A DNA stretch of 64,000 nt, taken from JAZKJD01 sp040384585. GTDB lineage: Bacteria > Pseudomonadota > Gammaproteobacteria > Diplorickettsiales > Diplorickettsiaceae. Each line of letters starts with the position of its first letter. Positions within the stretch are counted from its first letter, which is position 1. The stretch is taken from positions 1 through 64,000 of the forward strand of contig JAZKJD010000015.1 of the NCBI GenBank assembly GCA_040384585.1, given 5' to 3'. Under the pieces are notes generated by a model, which worked only from the letters and a program-made list of their open reading frames with translations, was not told the origin of the DNA and searched no databases. Positions 44,616 to 54,264 of this stretch are shown here, piece after piece. A program made the position numbers and the translations under genes.

Positions 44616-46676
44616 TTAGTTCTTAATTTCTAAATTTTCTAAAAAGGGTTGAATTTTCGGTGCGCGGCCACGAAACGTTTTAAACAATTCTACTGCATCA
44701 ATGGCGCCACCTTGTTCTAAAATGGTTTGTAAAAATGCTTGACCTGTTGCTTCGTTAAAGATCCCGTCCTCTAAAAATTTATAAAATGCATCGCAGGACA
44801 AGACTTCTGCCCAAAGATAGCTGTAATATCCTGCTGCATAACCGCCGGCAAAGATATGCGAAAATCCATGTTGAAATCGATTAAAAGCAGCAATAGGGGT
44901 GACATTGATCTGCTTGCGTATTTGATCGAGTAATTCTTGAACTTGTGAATATCCCTTTGCAGGATCAAACTCAGCGTGTAGACGAAAGTCAAATAAGGCA
45001 AGCTCTAGTTGTCTAAGTAATTGTAGTCCTGCTTGAAAGTTTCTAGCGGCGCGCATTTTTTCGATTAATGTATTGGGTAGGGTTTCGCCAGTTTGATAGT
45101 GGCTGCTAATCAAATCTAAAACAGACTTCTCCCAAGTAAAATACTCTAAAAATTGACTAGGCAATTCTACCGCATCCCAAGCAACGCCATTAATCCCAGA
45201 AACACCTTCATAATCAATAAGTGTGAGCATATGTTGCAAACCATGGCCGAACTCATGGAATAAGGTTAAAACCTCTTCATGTGTTAATAAAGTAGTCTGT
45301 GCAGAATCTAAGGGGGGAGAGAAATTACAGGTTAAAAAAGCAATCGGTGTTTGGATAGTTCCATCGTGTAAACGCCGGCGCGATTGATAATCATCCATCC
45401 AAGCCCCTTCACGTTTTTCAGGTCTTGTATAAAGATCTAAATAAAATTGACCGCGCAATTGCTGTTGTTCATCGGTAATAGCGAAAAAGCGCACCTCAGG
45501 GTCCCAAGTATCAATGTTTTTAATTTCTTGTACATGGATACCAAATAAGCGATGAATCAGACAAAAAAGACCCGTTAATACTTTTTCAACTGGAAAATAG
45601 CATCGCAAAGCATCTTCGCTAATACCAAAGGTTTTTTCCCGCAGTTTTTCTTGGTAATATACGATGTCCCAGGGCTGTAAATTGTCAATTTGATCGCAGG
45701 AATAAGCAAATTCAGATAATACTTTCCATTCCTTTCGTGCTTTAGATTGTGTAGTAGAAAGTAATTCTTCTAAAAACCCTATCACTTCTTCGGGGCTTTT
45801 AGCCATTTTATTGGATGCTAAGCTTTTTTGTGCATAATTAGTGAACCCGAGTAATTGGCTTAATTCATACCGTAAATTGAGTATTTCTAATAAAATGGGA
45901 CTATTATCAAATGCAGAATTATTGAATTCAGAGGCGCGGGTGATATAGGCTTTATATAATGTTTCGCGTAATAAACGATTATCTGCGTGCGTTAGTACCG
46001 GAAAGTACGAAGGATAGTCTAAGGTAAGTAAATAACCAGAAAGTCCTTTATCTTGAGCTGCTTTTTCTGTGCTAGCAATGACATAATCTGGTAGACCAAG
46101 TAATTTGGTTTTGTCGCTAATTAATTTAGACCAATCTGCCGTTGCATCCAATAAATTTTCTTCAAATTGATTCGATAATTGGGCGAGTTGTAATTGAATA
46201 TTTCGATATCTTTTTTGTTTTTCTTCAGGTAGATCAACGCCACCTAAGTGAAAATCGCGTAATTCATTATGTAGACATTTTTCTTGCGCATAATCAAAGT
46301 GGTAGTCACTATTTGCCAAGACCTTAATGGCCTGGTAGAGCGAATTATTTTGAGCTAGCTCTGTACTATAGGCGCTGAGCATAGGTAGGCATTTATTATA
46401 AACTGCTCGTAGCTCTGGTGTTTGTTTAACTGCATGTAAATGATTAATGGGCGACCAAAATCGCTGAATGCAATGATTTAAATCATCAAGATGCTCAATT
46501 AAACTCCAATCAAGGGGAGTTATCTCGGTTACTAGTTTTGGAAGCTTTGATCTATTCTTTTTAAGTATTTTCGCTAGTTCAGAAACGATTGTTGCCGGAT
46601 TTATCTGGGAAAACTGAGGTAATGCGGCGGGTATATTATTATGATTCAAATTTTCCATGCTTTTTGTAGGTTTCAT
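44616..46676 (-). CDS. prlC: oligopeptidase A (M3 family metallopeptidase)
   Basis: A cytosolic zinc oligopeptidase that degrades short peptides including cleaved signal peptides. The 686 residues carry the HEFGHGLQHML zinc motif with H474 and H478, and a downstream VELPSQFLEYFTWE segment with the third ligand (glutamate). Length matches PrlC. Its start overlaps the stop of the upstream MFS gene by 4 bases, so the two are co-transcribed. The alternative thimet-type peptidase is unlikely in a gammaproteobacterium. Confidence 0.94.
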   Translation of the reverse strand: MKPTKSMENLNHNNIPAALPQFSQINPATIVSELAKILKKNRSKLPKLVTEITPLDWSLIEHLDDLNHCIQRFWSPINHLHAVKQTPELRAVYNKCLPMLSAYSTELAQNNSLYQAIKVLANSDYHFDYAQEKCLHNELRDFHLGGVDLPEEKQKRYRNIQLQLAQLSNQFEENLLDATADWSKLISDKTKLLGLPDYVIASTEKAAQDKGLSGYLLTLDYPSYFPVLTHADNRLLRETLYKAYITRASEFNNSAFDNSPILLEILNLRYELSQLLGFTNYAQKSLASNKMAKSPEEVIGFLEELLSTTQSKARKEWKVLSEFAYSCDQIDNLQPWDIVYYQEKLREKTFGISEDALRCYFPVEKVLTGLFCLIHRLFGIHVQEIKNIDTWDPEVRFFAITDEQQQLRGQFYLDLYTRPEKREGAWMDDYQSRRRLHDGTIQTPIAFLTCNFSPPLDSAQTTLLTHEEVLTLFHEFGHGLQHMLTLIDYEGVSGINGVAWDAVELPSQFLEYFTWEKSVLDLISSHYQTGETLPNTLIEKMRAARNFQAGLQLLRQLELALFDFRLHAEFDPAKGYSQVQELLDQIRKQINVTPIAAFNRFQHGFSHIFAGGYAAGYYSYLWAEVLSCDAFYKFLEDGIFNEATGQAFLQTILEQGGAIDAVELFKTFRGRAPKIQPFLENLEIKN

Positions 46677-47887
46677 GAAACTTTCTTATGACTTTTTACA
46701 TTAGCGAATCTATAGACAATAACCATTCCGGCAACTATCAGCGTGTAGACAATAAGCAATAAACGTTGAGTGCCTGAAAATAAGCTCAAGCTTAATACAG
46801 CGATGATGACAACGCCTATATTAATAAAATTCATGACAGCTGAGCCGTGGGCTTTGTCTGAGGTGTTACTCATCGCGAAGGTTGAGGCATTCGCATAAAT
46901 TAACGATAAGCCCACGTAAACCAGAAGCATAGGGGAAAACAATGTCAAAAGTGGAGATTTAGGAATAAACCATGTCATGAGAATCATAAAAATTACCGAA
47001 AGTCCAGTGATAAGGATACCTAATCGAATTCCGGACTTGTAGGAATATTTCTTTGCAAATTCTGCTGAAAATACTGCACCAATGAGCGAACCCATGCTCG
47101 GTAAAATATTTGCGATACCATATTCGCTACTGCTCATGCCCAATAAATTTATTGCAAGAAAAGGGGCTAGGGTTGCAAAAATATAGATAAAACAAGTTGC
47201 CCCTCCCATTAACAAGCCGCCGAGAGTTAAAGCAGGATTGCGAAACTGGCGAAGATAGGTCGTTATAAGATGTTTGAAATTTAATGCTTTAAGATTGAGT
47301 GTTGTGTGTGTTTCAGTCAAGTTAGACGTTAAAAAAAGTAGTACGACTCCATAAGCAGCACCTACATAAAAACAGCTCATCCATCCATAATGGCTGCTTA
47401 GAATCCCGCCGAGTGCGATGCTTAATCCAGGCGTAATAGCAAAGGCTAACAGGAGATAGGATATTTTTTGATTTGCCACTTTAGGCGAAAAAGATTCATT
47501 GACAAGCGTAAATGCCATTGTTAATCCTACCCCTGATCCAATGGCTAAAAAAAAGCGAGCTAGCACAAGTAAAAACAAACTGTGCGCCATCCCCGCCAAT
47601 ATACATAAAAAGCTGCTGACGATTTGTATGCTGATTCCAGCATACAAGGAAGGTTTCCTACCAAAACGATCCGCTAGAGGTCCATAGAGTAGTTGACCTA
47701 TTCCATAACCGATTAAAAACCAGGTAATGGTGTGCTGCACTGCATTGTCACTGACAGAAAAATAGTGTGCGATACTGGGCAGTGCAGGGGTAAATAATAC
47801 GGCATTGACTGAAGCAAAAGAAATCAATAATAGTAGCGTAGACATGGGTAGATTAAGCTTTACTGGAAGTTCTTTGGGTAGATTCAT
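46673..47887 (-). CDS. MFS transporter, Bcr/CflA-like
   Basis: A 404-residue protein with about 12 hydrophobic helices. The MFS signature of loop 2-3, GPLADRFGRKPSLYAGI, is present. The start LPMSTLLLLISFASVNAVLF and the layout ALPSIAHYFSVSDNAVQHTITWFLIGYGIGQLLYG resemble the Bcr/CflA drug-resistance family of proton-driven exporters. The substrate is not evident. It overlaps prlC by 4 bases downstream. Confidence 0.87.
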   Translation of the reverse strand: MNLPKELPVKLNLPMSTLLLLISFASVNAVLFTPALPSIAHYFSVSDNAVQHTITWFLIGYGIGQLLYGPLADRFGRKPSLYAGISIQIVSSFLCILAGMAHSLFLLVLARFFLAIGSGVGLTMAFTLVNESFSPKVANQKISYLLLAFAITPGLSIALGGILSSHYGWMSCFYVGAAYGVVLLFLTSNLTETHTTLNLKALNFKHLITTYLRQFRNPALTLGGLLMGGATCFIYIFATLAPFLAINLLGMSSSEYGIANILPSMGSLIGAVFSAEFAKKYSYKSGIRLGILITGLSVIFMILMTWFIPKSPLLTLFSPMLLVYVGLSLIYANASTFAMSNTSDKAHGSAVMNFINIGVVIIAVLSLSLFSGTQRLLLIVYTLIVAGMVIVYRFANVKSHKKVS

Positions 47888-47913
47888 GGTAATTTATTCC
47901 AAAAATAGAAATT

Positions 47914-48354
47914 TTATTTAATTTTTTGAATTTCCTTGATCTGATCGAGTCTAAATCCACGGTATTGCAAATAGTTAGTTTGACGTAGCTTTTCTTGCAC
48001 ATTGTTAGGCGATAAAGAAAATTTTTTTTGCTGAATTTTTTTAATACAGTCCAACCAAACGGCTTCGTTTTGCTGAAGCTGAGAAGAAACTGTTTCTTTG
48101 TTGACGCCTTGTTGATTTAGTTCAGCTGCAATGCGTACAGGGCCATAACATTGCCTTATACGTCTGGCAATGAAAGCTTCACAAAAACGTTCATCATTTA
48201 CTAATCCTTCCTGGATTAAGCGCTGTAAAGCAACTTGAACGGAGTCAACTGAGAAGCCTTTTTGTAATAATTTTTTTTGTAGCATTAAAGTTGTGTAGTC
48301 ACGCCTTGCTAAACAATGTAACGCGACAGGATATATCTTTTTATTGTCATTCAT
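47914..48354 (-). CDS. recX: regulatory protein RecX
   Basis: Modulates RecA filament extension. The 146-residue protein shows the typical helical repeats with ALHCLARRDYTTLMLQKKLL and RLIQEGLVNDERFCEAFIARR. It follows recA by 12 bases on the same strand, the classical arrangement. Length is as expected for the short proteobacterial form. Confidence 0.93.
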   Translation of the reverse strand: MNDNKKIYPVALHCLARRDYTTLMLQKKLLQKGFSVDSVQVALQRLIQEGLVNDERFCEAFIARRIRQCYGPVRIAAELNQQGVNKETVSSQLQQNEAVWLDCIKKIQQKKFSLSPNNVQEKLRQTNYLQYRGFRLDQIKEIQKIK

Positions 48355-48366
48355 TGTGAGAAAGAA

Positions 48367-49407
48367 TTAGCCGACAGTTTCTGTTTCAAGCTCAGAACTT
48401 TCAGTCTTTTGCACGGGTTTACTGAGTAAACGTTCGCGCAACTGCGTTTCTAAGACTTGATAAACTTCAGGACGCTCTTTCAAGAATTGTTTTGCGTTTT
48501 CTTTACCCTGGCCGATACGATCGCCTTGGAAGCTATACCACGCGCCAGCTTTATCGATTAATCCGTTGTTTACGCCTAAATCGATGATCTCACCAAGGCG
48601 ACAGATACCTTGGTTATAAAGAATCTCAAACTCCACTTGTCTAAAGGGAGGGGCTATTTTATTTTTAACAACTTTGACACGTGTTTCATTCCCAATGACT
48701 TCATCGCCTTTTTTGATTGAGCCAGTACGACGTATATCAAGACGTACGGAAGCATAAAATTTGAGGGCATTACCGCCGGTTGTAGTTTCTGGGTTACCAA
48801 ACACAACGCCAATTTTCATACGGATTTGGTTAATAAAGATAACCAATGTATTTGAACGCTTAATGTTCCCAGCCAACTTACGTAATGCTTGTGACATTAA
48901 ACGCGCTTGCAAGCCCATATGCGAGTCACCCATTTCTCCTTCAATTTCAGCACGTGGAGTCAGCGCGGCGACGGAATCGATGACAATAATATCAACCGCA
49001 TTCGAGCGGACTAACATATCGACTATTTCTAAGGCTTGTTCACCCGTGTCGGGTTGTGAAACCAAGAGGTCATCGAGATTAACGCCAAGCTTACCGGCAT
49101 AGATGGGATCAAGTGCATGTTCAGCATCAACAAACGCCGCAATACCGCCATTTTTTTGGCATTCGGCAATGGTTTGTAGGCTTAGCGTGGTTTTACCGGA
49201 AGATTCAGGTCCATAGATTTCGATAATACGTCCGCGTGGTAATCCGCCAATTCCTAAAGCAATATCCAAGCCCAACGATCCAGTCGATATGGCTTCTACA
49301 GGAACTTGGCTGGAGTCTCCCAAGCGCATGACAGCACCTTCTCCGTGCTGTTTCTTAATCTGACTTAATGCGATACTCAGGGCTTTTTTTCTTGCATCGG
49401 TTGTCAT
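48367..49407 (-). CDS. recA: recombinase RecA
   Basis: ATP-dependent strand exchange and repair protein. The 346 residues include Walker A GPESSGKTT (about residues 66-74), the MAW block SLGLDIALGIGGLPRGR, the L1 loop region EGEMGDSHMGLQARLMSQAL, and L2 GNPETTTGGNALKFYASVR. The acidic C-terminal tail (SSELETETVG) is present. The leader between 49408 and 49493 shows no dyad resembling the gammaproteobacterial LexA box (CTGT-N8-ACAG). It heads recA-recX. Confidence 0.98.
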   Translation of the reverse strand: MTTDARKKALSIALSQIKKQHGEGAVMRLGDSSQVPVEAISTGSLGLDIALGIGGLPRGRIIEIYGPESSGKTTLSLQTIAECQKNGGIAAFVDAEHALDPIYAGKLGVNLDDLLVSQPDTGEQALEIVDMLVRSNAVDIIVIDSVAALTPRAEIEGEMGDSHMGLQARLMSQALRKLAGNIKRSNTLVIFINQIRMKIGVVFGNPETTTGGNALKFYASVRLDIRRTGSIKKGDEVIGNETRVKVVKNKIAPPFRQVEFEILYNQGICRLGEIIDLGVNNGLIDKAGAWYSFQGDRIGQGKENAKQFLKERPEVYQVLETQLRERLLSKPVQKTESSELETETVG

Positions 49408-49493
49408 GGAGAATACCTTTTAAGGTGCATAGGATGGACTCTGTGTCGCATTATCGCATAAACTAGGCTGTAATCTCTACCTATAGTATATCA

Positions 49494-50930
49494 ATGAAAA
49501 TCCAAGTTCCTGTATTCAATTCTATCCGTGCTTTAGTGGTTGGCGATGTTATGCTGGATCGCTATTGGTCAGGCGTTACCTCTAGAATTTCTCCTGAAGC
49601 GCCAGTCCCTATTGTTCATGTACAAACCATTGAAGAACGTCCTGGCGGAGCAGGTAATGTTGCCTTAAATATTGCTGCCTTGGGAGCACAGGTGGATTTG
49701 CTTAGTTTTTGTGGTGAGGATCAAGCGGGGGACAGTCTTGAGAAAAAATTGAGCAAAGCAGGTGTCACTTGTTATTTACAGCGTATGCCTCAATTGCCTA
49801 CAGTAACAAAGCTGCGCGTACTGAGTTTGCATCAGCAGTTGATACGACTCGATTTTGAAGAACCGAACTACCCAATTGATTATACACAACTAACCAGATT
49901 ATTTGATCAACGCTTAGCGCATGCAGACCTTGTTATTTTATCGGATTATGCCAAAGGTTGTTTAACACATGCACAGGATTTAATCCAAAGTGCGCGACGA
50001 GCAGGCAAACCCGTTTTTGTTGATCCTAAACATAATGATTTTACTCATTATCGAGGCGCTACGGTATTAACGCCTAATCGCCGTGAGTTTGAGGCGGTTG
50101 TAGGGCCTTGTGAGGATGAAGAAGCGTTTTTACAAAAAGGCGTGGAACTTTTAAAAACTCACGATTTACAAGCGTTATTAGTCACCCGTGGTGAACAAGG
50201 GATGACATTAATGAGGCAGAACCAACCTGGAGTTTATTTACCAGCATTTGCTCAACAAGTCTATGATGTGACTGGCGCTGGCGATACCGCAATCGCTTGC
50301 TTGGCTTTAACTTACATAGCGACTAAAAAAGACTGGGTTCAAGCAGCGCAACTGGCTAATATTGCAGCCAGTATTGTGGTGGGAAAATTAGGAGCCGCTA
50401 CGGTGAGTCCAGCAGAATTAAGGCGTGCTATTCAAATACGACAATTTTCCTTTCATCGCGGTGTTTTATCAGAATCAGAACTTAAGGTTGTTGTTGAAGA
50501 TGCAAAGGCACAGGGGGAACAAATCGTAATGACCAGTGGTTGTTTTGATATTTTACACGCCGGCCATGTCACTTTTTTAGAACAAGCTAAACGCTTAGGT
50601 GATCGCTTAATTGTTGCTGTCAATGACGATGCTTCCGTTGCACGGTTAAAAGGTTCAGGACGTCCGATTAATAATTTAGAAAAACGGATGATGGTATTAG
50701 CTGGATTGAGTGCAGTGGATTGGATAGTTCTTTTTAGTGATACGACGCCAGAGCGTCTTATCAACGAAATTTTACCAGACATCTGGGTCAAGGGGGGCGA
50801 TTACCAGCTAAAAGATCTGCCTGAAGCAAAAATAGTCAAAGCCTATGGCGGTCAAGTTAAGTTGATTGATGTAGTCGCAGGTTGTTCTACCAGCGCTATT
50901 ATTTCCACTATTACAGAGAGTGGCACATGA
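49494..50930 (+). CDS. hldE: bifunctional heptose kinase/adenylyltransferase HldE
   Basis: Makes ADP-D-beta-D-heptose for the LPS core in two steps. The N-terminal ribokinase-like domain (about 1-315) has ERPGGAGNVALNIAALGA and the VYDVTGAGDT anion hole. The C-terminal nucleotidyltransferase domain starts near residue 340 with MTSGCFDILHAGHVTFLEQA. The 478-residue length fits the fused enzyme. Its stop overlaps the hldD start as ATGA. With HldD and the heptosyltransferase at 11173 it completes the heptose route. Confidence 0.96.
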   Translation: MKIQVPVFNSIRALVVGDVMLDRYWSGVTSRISPEAPVPIVHVQTIEERPGGAGNVALNIAALGAQVDLLSFCGEDQAGDSLEKKLSKAGVTCYLQRMPQLPTVTKLRVLSLHQQLIRLDFEEPNYPIDYTQLTRLFDQRLAHADLVILSDYAKGCLTHAQDLIQSARRAGKPVFVDPKHNDFTHYRGATVLTPNRREFEAVVGPCEDEEAFLQKGVELLKTHDLQALLVTRGEQGMTLMRQNQPGVYLPAFAQQVYDVTGAGDTAIACLALTYIATKKDWVQAAQLANIAASIVVGKLGAATVSPAELRRAIQIRQFSFHRGVLSESELKVVVEDAKAQGEQIVMTSGCFDILHAGHVTFLEQAKRLGDRLIVAVNDDASVARLKGSGRPINNLEKRMMVLAGLSAVDWIVLFSDTTPERLINEILPDIWVKGGDYQLKDLPEAKIVKAYGGQVKLIDVVAGCSTSAIISTITESGT

Positions 50931-51880
50931 TTATTGTTACGGGAGGTGCTGGTTTTATTGGTAGCAACCTCGTTAAACAATTAAATGCACATTACGCTGA
51001 TACCCCTATTCTTGTCGTGGACGATCTCACCGATGGAATTAAATTTAAAAATCTAAGTGATTGCATTATTGCTGATTATTTAGATCAGCATGATTTCTTA
51101 GAACAAATAAAACAGAATAAAACTTTTCCTAAATTAAAGGCTATTTTTCATCAAGGTGCCTGTTCTACAACAACTGAATGGAATGGACAGTACATGATGA
51201 AAAATAATTATGAATATTCAAAGGTTCTATTACATTATTGCTTGTTTTGGAAGATTCCGTTTATCTATGCCTCTAGCGCTTCCGTTTACGGTTCAGAAAG
51301 TGTATTTAAAGAAGCACTGCAATACGAAAAACCAGTGAATATTTATGCCTATTCCAAGTATTTATTTGACCAATATGTACGTAATATCTTAAAAGTTTCT
51401 AAGAGCCAAATCGTAGGATTGCGTTACTTTAATGTTTATGGGCCTAAAGAAGATCATAAGGGAAAAATGGCTAGTGTCGTATTCCATGCCGATCAGCAGT
51501 TAAGAGAAACTGGGATTATTAACTTATTTCAGGGAAGCGACGGCTACAAGGATGGCGAACAGCAACGAGATTTTATCTATGTGGATGACGCCATAGCCAT
51601 TAATCTATGGTTTTTGAAATCAAAAAAAAGTGGAATTTATAATGCGGGGACGGGCCATAGTGCAAGTTTCAATGCCTTGGCGAAGGCAGTTATTAATTTT
51701 CATGGACTAGGAGAGATTCGTTACATTCCTTTTCCAGTGTCATTACAAGGTTGTTACCAGAGCTTTACCCAAGCTGATCTTTCTCAATTACGTTCTGTAG
51801 GATATCGAGAAGCTTTTCGATCTATTGTAGAAGGAGTGCAAGATTATCTTTCTTTAATACATAAAAGTATTACCATTTAA
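50927..51880 (+). CDS. hldD: ADP-glyceromanno-heptose 6-epimerase
   Basis: Converts ADP-D,D-heptose to ADP-L,D-heptose. The ATG at 50927 overlaps the hldE stop (ATGA) and gives MIIVTGGAGFIGSNLVKQL, the family start; the frame also extends 45 bases upstream inside hldE, which I reject. The product is 317 residues. It has the Rossmann motif GGAGFIGSN, the catalytic YAYSKYLFD with Y-x3-K, and the C-terminal QGCYQSFTQADLSQLR typical of HldD. Confidence 0.96.
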   Translation: MIIVTGGAGFIGSNLVKQLNAHYADTPILVVDDLTDGIKFKNLSDCIIADYLDQHDFLEQIKQNKTFPKLKAIFHQGACSTTTEWNGQYMMKNNYEYSKVLLHYCLFWKIPFIYASSASVYGSESVFKEALQYEKPVNIYAYSKYLFDQYVRNILKVSKSQIVGLRYFNVYGPKEDHKGKMASVVFHADQQLRETGIINLFQGSDGYKDGEQQRDFIYVDDAIAINLWFLKSKKSGIYNAGTGHSASFNALAKAVINFHGLGEIRYIPFPVSLQGCYQSFTQADLSQLRSVGYREAFRSIVEGVQDYLSLIHKSITI

Positions 51881-51953
51881 TTCATTGTTTCATTTATTGT
51901 TTGTCCGTAAACTAAAAACTCCACAGAAAAAAATTTATAAAGGAGTCTTTGTT

Positions 51954-52310
51954 ATGGATATTTATTCTTCTTTGCTTACCACATTGTTAGTTACCGTTTT
52001 AGCGACACCCGCGTTAGCCGTTAGCTACCCTATGAAAGCCCATCATGGTCCTCAAATAGTGCAAGGTGCTAAAGCAAACGCTAACTCATCTAATTTACTT
52101 CAGAAAGGAATTCAGGCAAATGTTAATATAAATATGGCAGATGCTGAAACATTGGCGCTTGAATTGAAAGGAATTGGTCAAAAGCGTGCACAAGCGATCA
52201 TTGCTTTTAGAGAGAAAAATGGCCCTTTTAAATCAATTGATGATTTAGCTAAGGTAAGAGGTATTAGTAAAAGAATTGTTGATCAAAATCGCGAAAGAAT
52301 AACCGTTTAA
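51954..52310 (+). CDS. secreted helix-hairpin-helix protein, ComEA-like
   Basis: The ATG at 51954 has AAAGGAG eight bases upstream and opens a signal peptide (DIYSSLLTTLLVTVLATPAL, cleavage after ALA). The mature part holds a tandem HhH DNA-binding domain: VNINMADAETLALELKGIGQ followed by RAQAIIAFREKNGPF and VRGISKRIVDQNRERI. The 118-residue protein matches periplasmic ComEA-family proteins, which bind incoming DNA in natural transformation. ComM-like protein is the only other competence-related gene here. It may have another DNA-binding role. Confidence 0.87.
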   Translation: MDIYSSLLTTLLVTVLATPALAVSYPMKAHHGPQIVQGAKANANSSNLLQKGIQANVNINMADAETLALELKGIGQKRAQAIIAFREKNGPFKSIDDLAKVRGISKRIVDQNRERITV

Positions 52311-52339
52311 AAAGGGTTTGAAATTTAGAGACGGCTAAC

Positions 52340-52386
52340 TAGGGCGTGTCGTCATTTAGCATCGTGCCAGATGACGACACACCCTA
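52340..52386. terminator. bidirectional hairpin between convergent genes
   Basis: TAGGGCGTGTCGTCAT (52340-52355) pairs with ATGACGACACACCCTA (52371-52386) with one mismatch over 16 bp, between the convergent ComEA-like and cytochrome c genes. The right arm overlaps the last codons of the latter, ending with its stop codon TTA on the plus strand. Related TAGGGTGTGTCGTCAT half-sites occur at about 40397 and 31103. Confidence 0.6.
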
Positions 52387-52809
52387 ATTATTAGCGGCAT
52401 TTTTGACCATATAGTGTATTGCTGCTTCTAAATCAGCAGACGAGCATTCTAAACAAGTCCCTTTTGGTGGCATGGCGCGGTAACCATTTTTTACATGTTT
52501 TAATAAAAGGGATAATTCTTTTTTGATTCGGGGTTTCCAATCCGCTTCATTTCCAAAGCGAGGTGCTCCAGCTATTCCACTGCCATGACACAAAATGCAG
52601 TGAGTTTCAAATAGTGTTTTACCCAGATGAATTTGCGTTTTGCGAGTAGAAGGGAAAGGAAGTTGAGGAGTACTTTTTAAGGCTATTCGAACTTTCCCAA
52701 TCGGTGTAATGCGAGCTTCGGTGGCTTCTGCTGAGGGATCAAAAAATTCTGCATGGAGATAAGTGCTAAAGCCTAGACATAAAATAACAATAGCGCTTTT
52801 TATATTCAA
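52384..52809 (-). CDS. periplasmic c-type cytochrome, c5-like
   Basis: A 141-residue protein with an N-terminal signal peptide (MNIKSAIVILCLGFSTYLHA). A single haem-binding CILCH motif lies in the mature part, followed by GSGIAGAPRFGNEADWKPRI and the distal methionine region YRAMPPKGTCLECS. This resembles cytochrome c5 family electron carriers. The pair of extra cysteines (C..C in GTCLEC) is a typical c5 feature. Role in respiration is inferred. It lies next to class I aldolase on the same strand. Confidence 0.88.
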   Translation of the reverse strand: MNIKSAIVILCLGFSTYLHAEFFDPSAEATEARITPIGKVRIALKSTPQLPFPSTRKTQIHLGKTLFETHCILCHGSGIAGAPRFGNEADWKPRIKKELSLLLKHVKNGYRAMPPKGTCLECSSADLEAAIHYMVKNAANN

Positions 52810-52827
52810 TAGCTTTTGAAGTTATTA

Positions 52828-53868
52828 CTAATTTACACAAACAGGCTCAGCTTCCATATCCTCGGTTTCCATGCTAGCTCGATACTCTCCTTTACAAGCC
52901 AGCGCATTTAATTTAGCACGTTTATAAAATGCACGTTGCGCTGCTTTAATATTATGCGCTTTGCCATTCCAGATTTTTAATGCAGGCTCTTGTAGTGCGC
53001 GGGCATAAGAGAAACTTAAGAGCCAAGGCTGTGGATTCTGCATATTCATCGCATTTAAATGTGCCGTTGCCAGTTCAGGAGTTTGGCCTCCAGAAAGAAA
53101 ATTAATGCTAGGAACATCTGCAGGGACAGTTCGTCGTAATACTTCCAGTGTTGCTTCGGCAACCTCATTGACGCTAGCTTGAGGTGAGAAATGCGTACCC
53201 GTAATAACCATACTTGGTTTGAGTATCATGCATTTCAATAGGATCTGATGTTTATATAATTCTTCAAATACGGTATGTAAAGTTGCTTCCGTGGTTTGTG
53301 CGCAACGCGTAAGACTATGATCACCCTCTATCAATAGCTCGGGCTCTACAATAGGGACAATTCCATTATCTTGACAAATGGATGCATAACGTGCGAGGGC
53401 ATGTGCATTGCTTACCTGTGCTAGAGAAGAAGGGAGTGTATCAGAAATAGTAAAAACAGCTCGCCATTTTGCAAAATAAGCACCTAAATTTTTATATATG
53501 GCGAGTCTATCGGCCAAACCATCGATCCCTTGTGTTATTTTTTCTTCCGTATTGAGCGGGATAAGCCCTTTATCTACTTTAATTCCAGGAAGAATACCTT
53601 GTTCTTCCAGGATCTCGGGGAAAAGTAGGCCTTCTTTGTTTCGCTGAGCTAAGGTTTCTTCATGTAAAATTACCCCGTTAATGAAGGCTTCTATTCCGGG
53701 AGTCGTAAAGAACAGCTCACGATAGCTACGACGGCTTTCTATGGTTGATTCTATCTGTAAAGCAGCGAAACGCTTTCCGATAGTCGTTTGACTTTCATCA
53801 GCTGCTAATATTCCTTTTCCTGGTGCTGTGAGTCGTGAGATTATTCCTTCAAGTTCATGAATGGCCAT
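52828..53868 (-). CDS. fba: fructose-bisphosphate aldolase class I
   Basis: Cleaves fructose-1,6-bisphosphate in glycolysis and gluconeogenesis via a Schiff base. The 346 residues include GKGILAADESQTTIGKRF near the start, the lysine block KCMILKPSMVITG with the presumed Schiff-base lysine, and SINFLSGGQTPELATAHLNA. This is the animal-type class I enzyme, found in some gammaproteobacteria including Legionellales. It is 18 bases upstream of the cytochrome c gene. A GGAGCAAT sequence precedes the ATG. Confidence 0.94.
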   Translation of the reverse strand: MAIHELEGIISRLTAPGKGILAADESQTTIGKRFAALQIESTIESRRSYRELFFTTPGIEAFINGVILHEETLAQRNKEGLLFPEILEEQGILPGIKVDKGLIPLNTEEKITQGIDGLADRLAIYKNLGAYFAKWRAVFTISDTLPSSLAQVSNAHALARYASICQDNGIVPIVEPELLIEGDHSLTRCAQTTEATLHTVFEELYKHQILLKCMILKPSMVITGTHFSPQASVNEVAEATLEVLRRTVPADVPSINFLSGGQTPELATAHLNAMNMQNPQPWLLSFSYARALQEPALKIWNGKAHNIKAAQRAFYKRAKLNALACKGEYRASMETEDMEAEPVCVN

Positions 53869-53960
53869 AGTGATTGCTCCTTCACATTTTTTGAATTAAA
53901 ACACAGACAATTATAATGTAAATAAAGCTTACACTACAACTTCCGCGCAAGTCCAGTTAA

Positions 53961-54005
53961 GTTCTGTTCCTAAAGTCCCCTTGTTGCCATCTACTGCGTT
54001 AAAAA
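53961..54005 (-). repeat. dispersed short repeat (AAGGGGACTTTAGG family), inverted copy
   Basis: In reverse complement this matches 931-978 over about 45 bases (core CAAGGGGACTTTAGG). It lies in the 720-base gene-free gap 53869-54588, together with the MITE copy at 54070-54264 and a hairpin at 54405-54429. No gene is supported in this gap. Confidence 0.55.
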
Positions 54006-54069
54006 CAGATCAAAATACTCATTTATCTTCTATAAGCTTCGTTTTTTTCGCTGCTTTCGCCTTGTGGAT

Positions 54070-54264
54070 CTTTGCACGCTACAAAAAAACAGAATTTAAC
54101 AAATAAATCATTGATAAAAGAAAATAGGTTGTATTTTTATAAGCTAAGAAGTTGTTGGCACGGGTCCTGCCAACGAATGCACTTTATTTTGCTGGCTTTC
54201 GCCACAAAAAGAAGCCGCATTCGCTATCACCCCTGCCGCTTTCTAATTTTTGTAGCGTACAGAG
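54070..54264. mobile_element. MITE-like element without target duplication
   Basis: The left end is CTTTGCACGCTACAAAAA and the right end the inverse of CTCTGTACGCTACAAAAA. The interior has the core GCTGGCTTTCGCCACAAAAA with arms GGCACGGGTCCTGCCAACGA complementary to the far side. The copy is 195 bp. Flanking 9-mers differ (CTTGTGGAT and GTTACATTA), so no duplication is visible. A short open frame that runs through it is repeat-derived. Confidence 0.8.

Noticed and set aside
52340..52386. Mobile element between the ComEA-like and cytochrome c genes
   Set aside because: Only one 16-bp dyad with no flanking duplication is present; a bidirectional terminator between convergent genes is the simpler reading.
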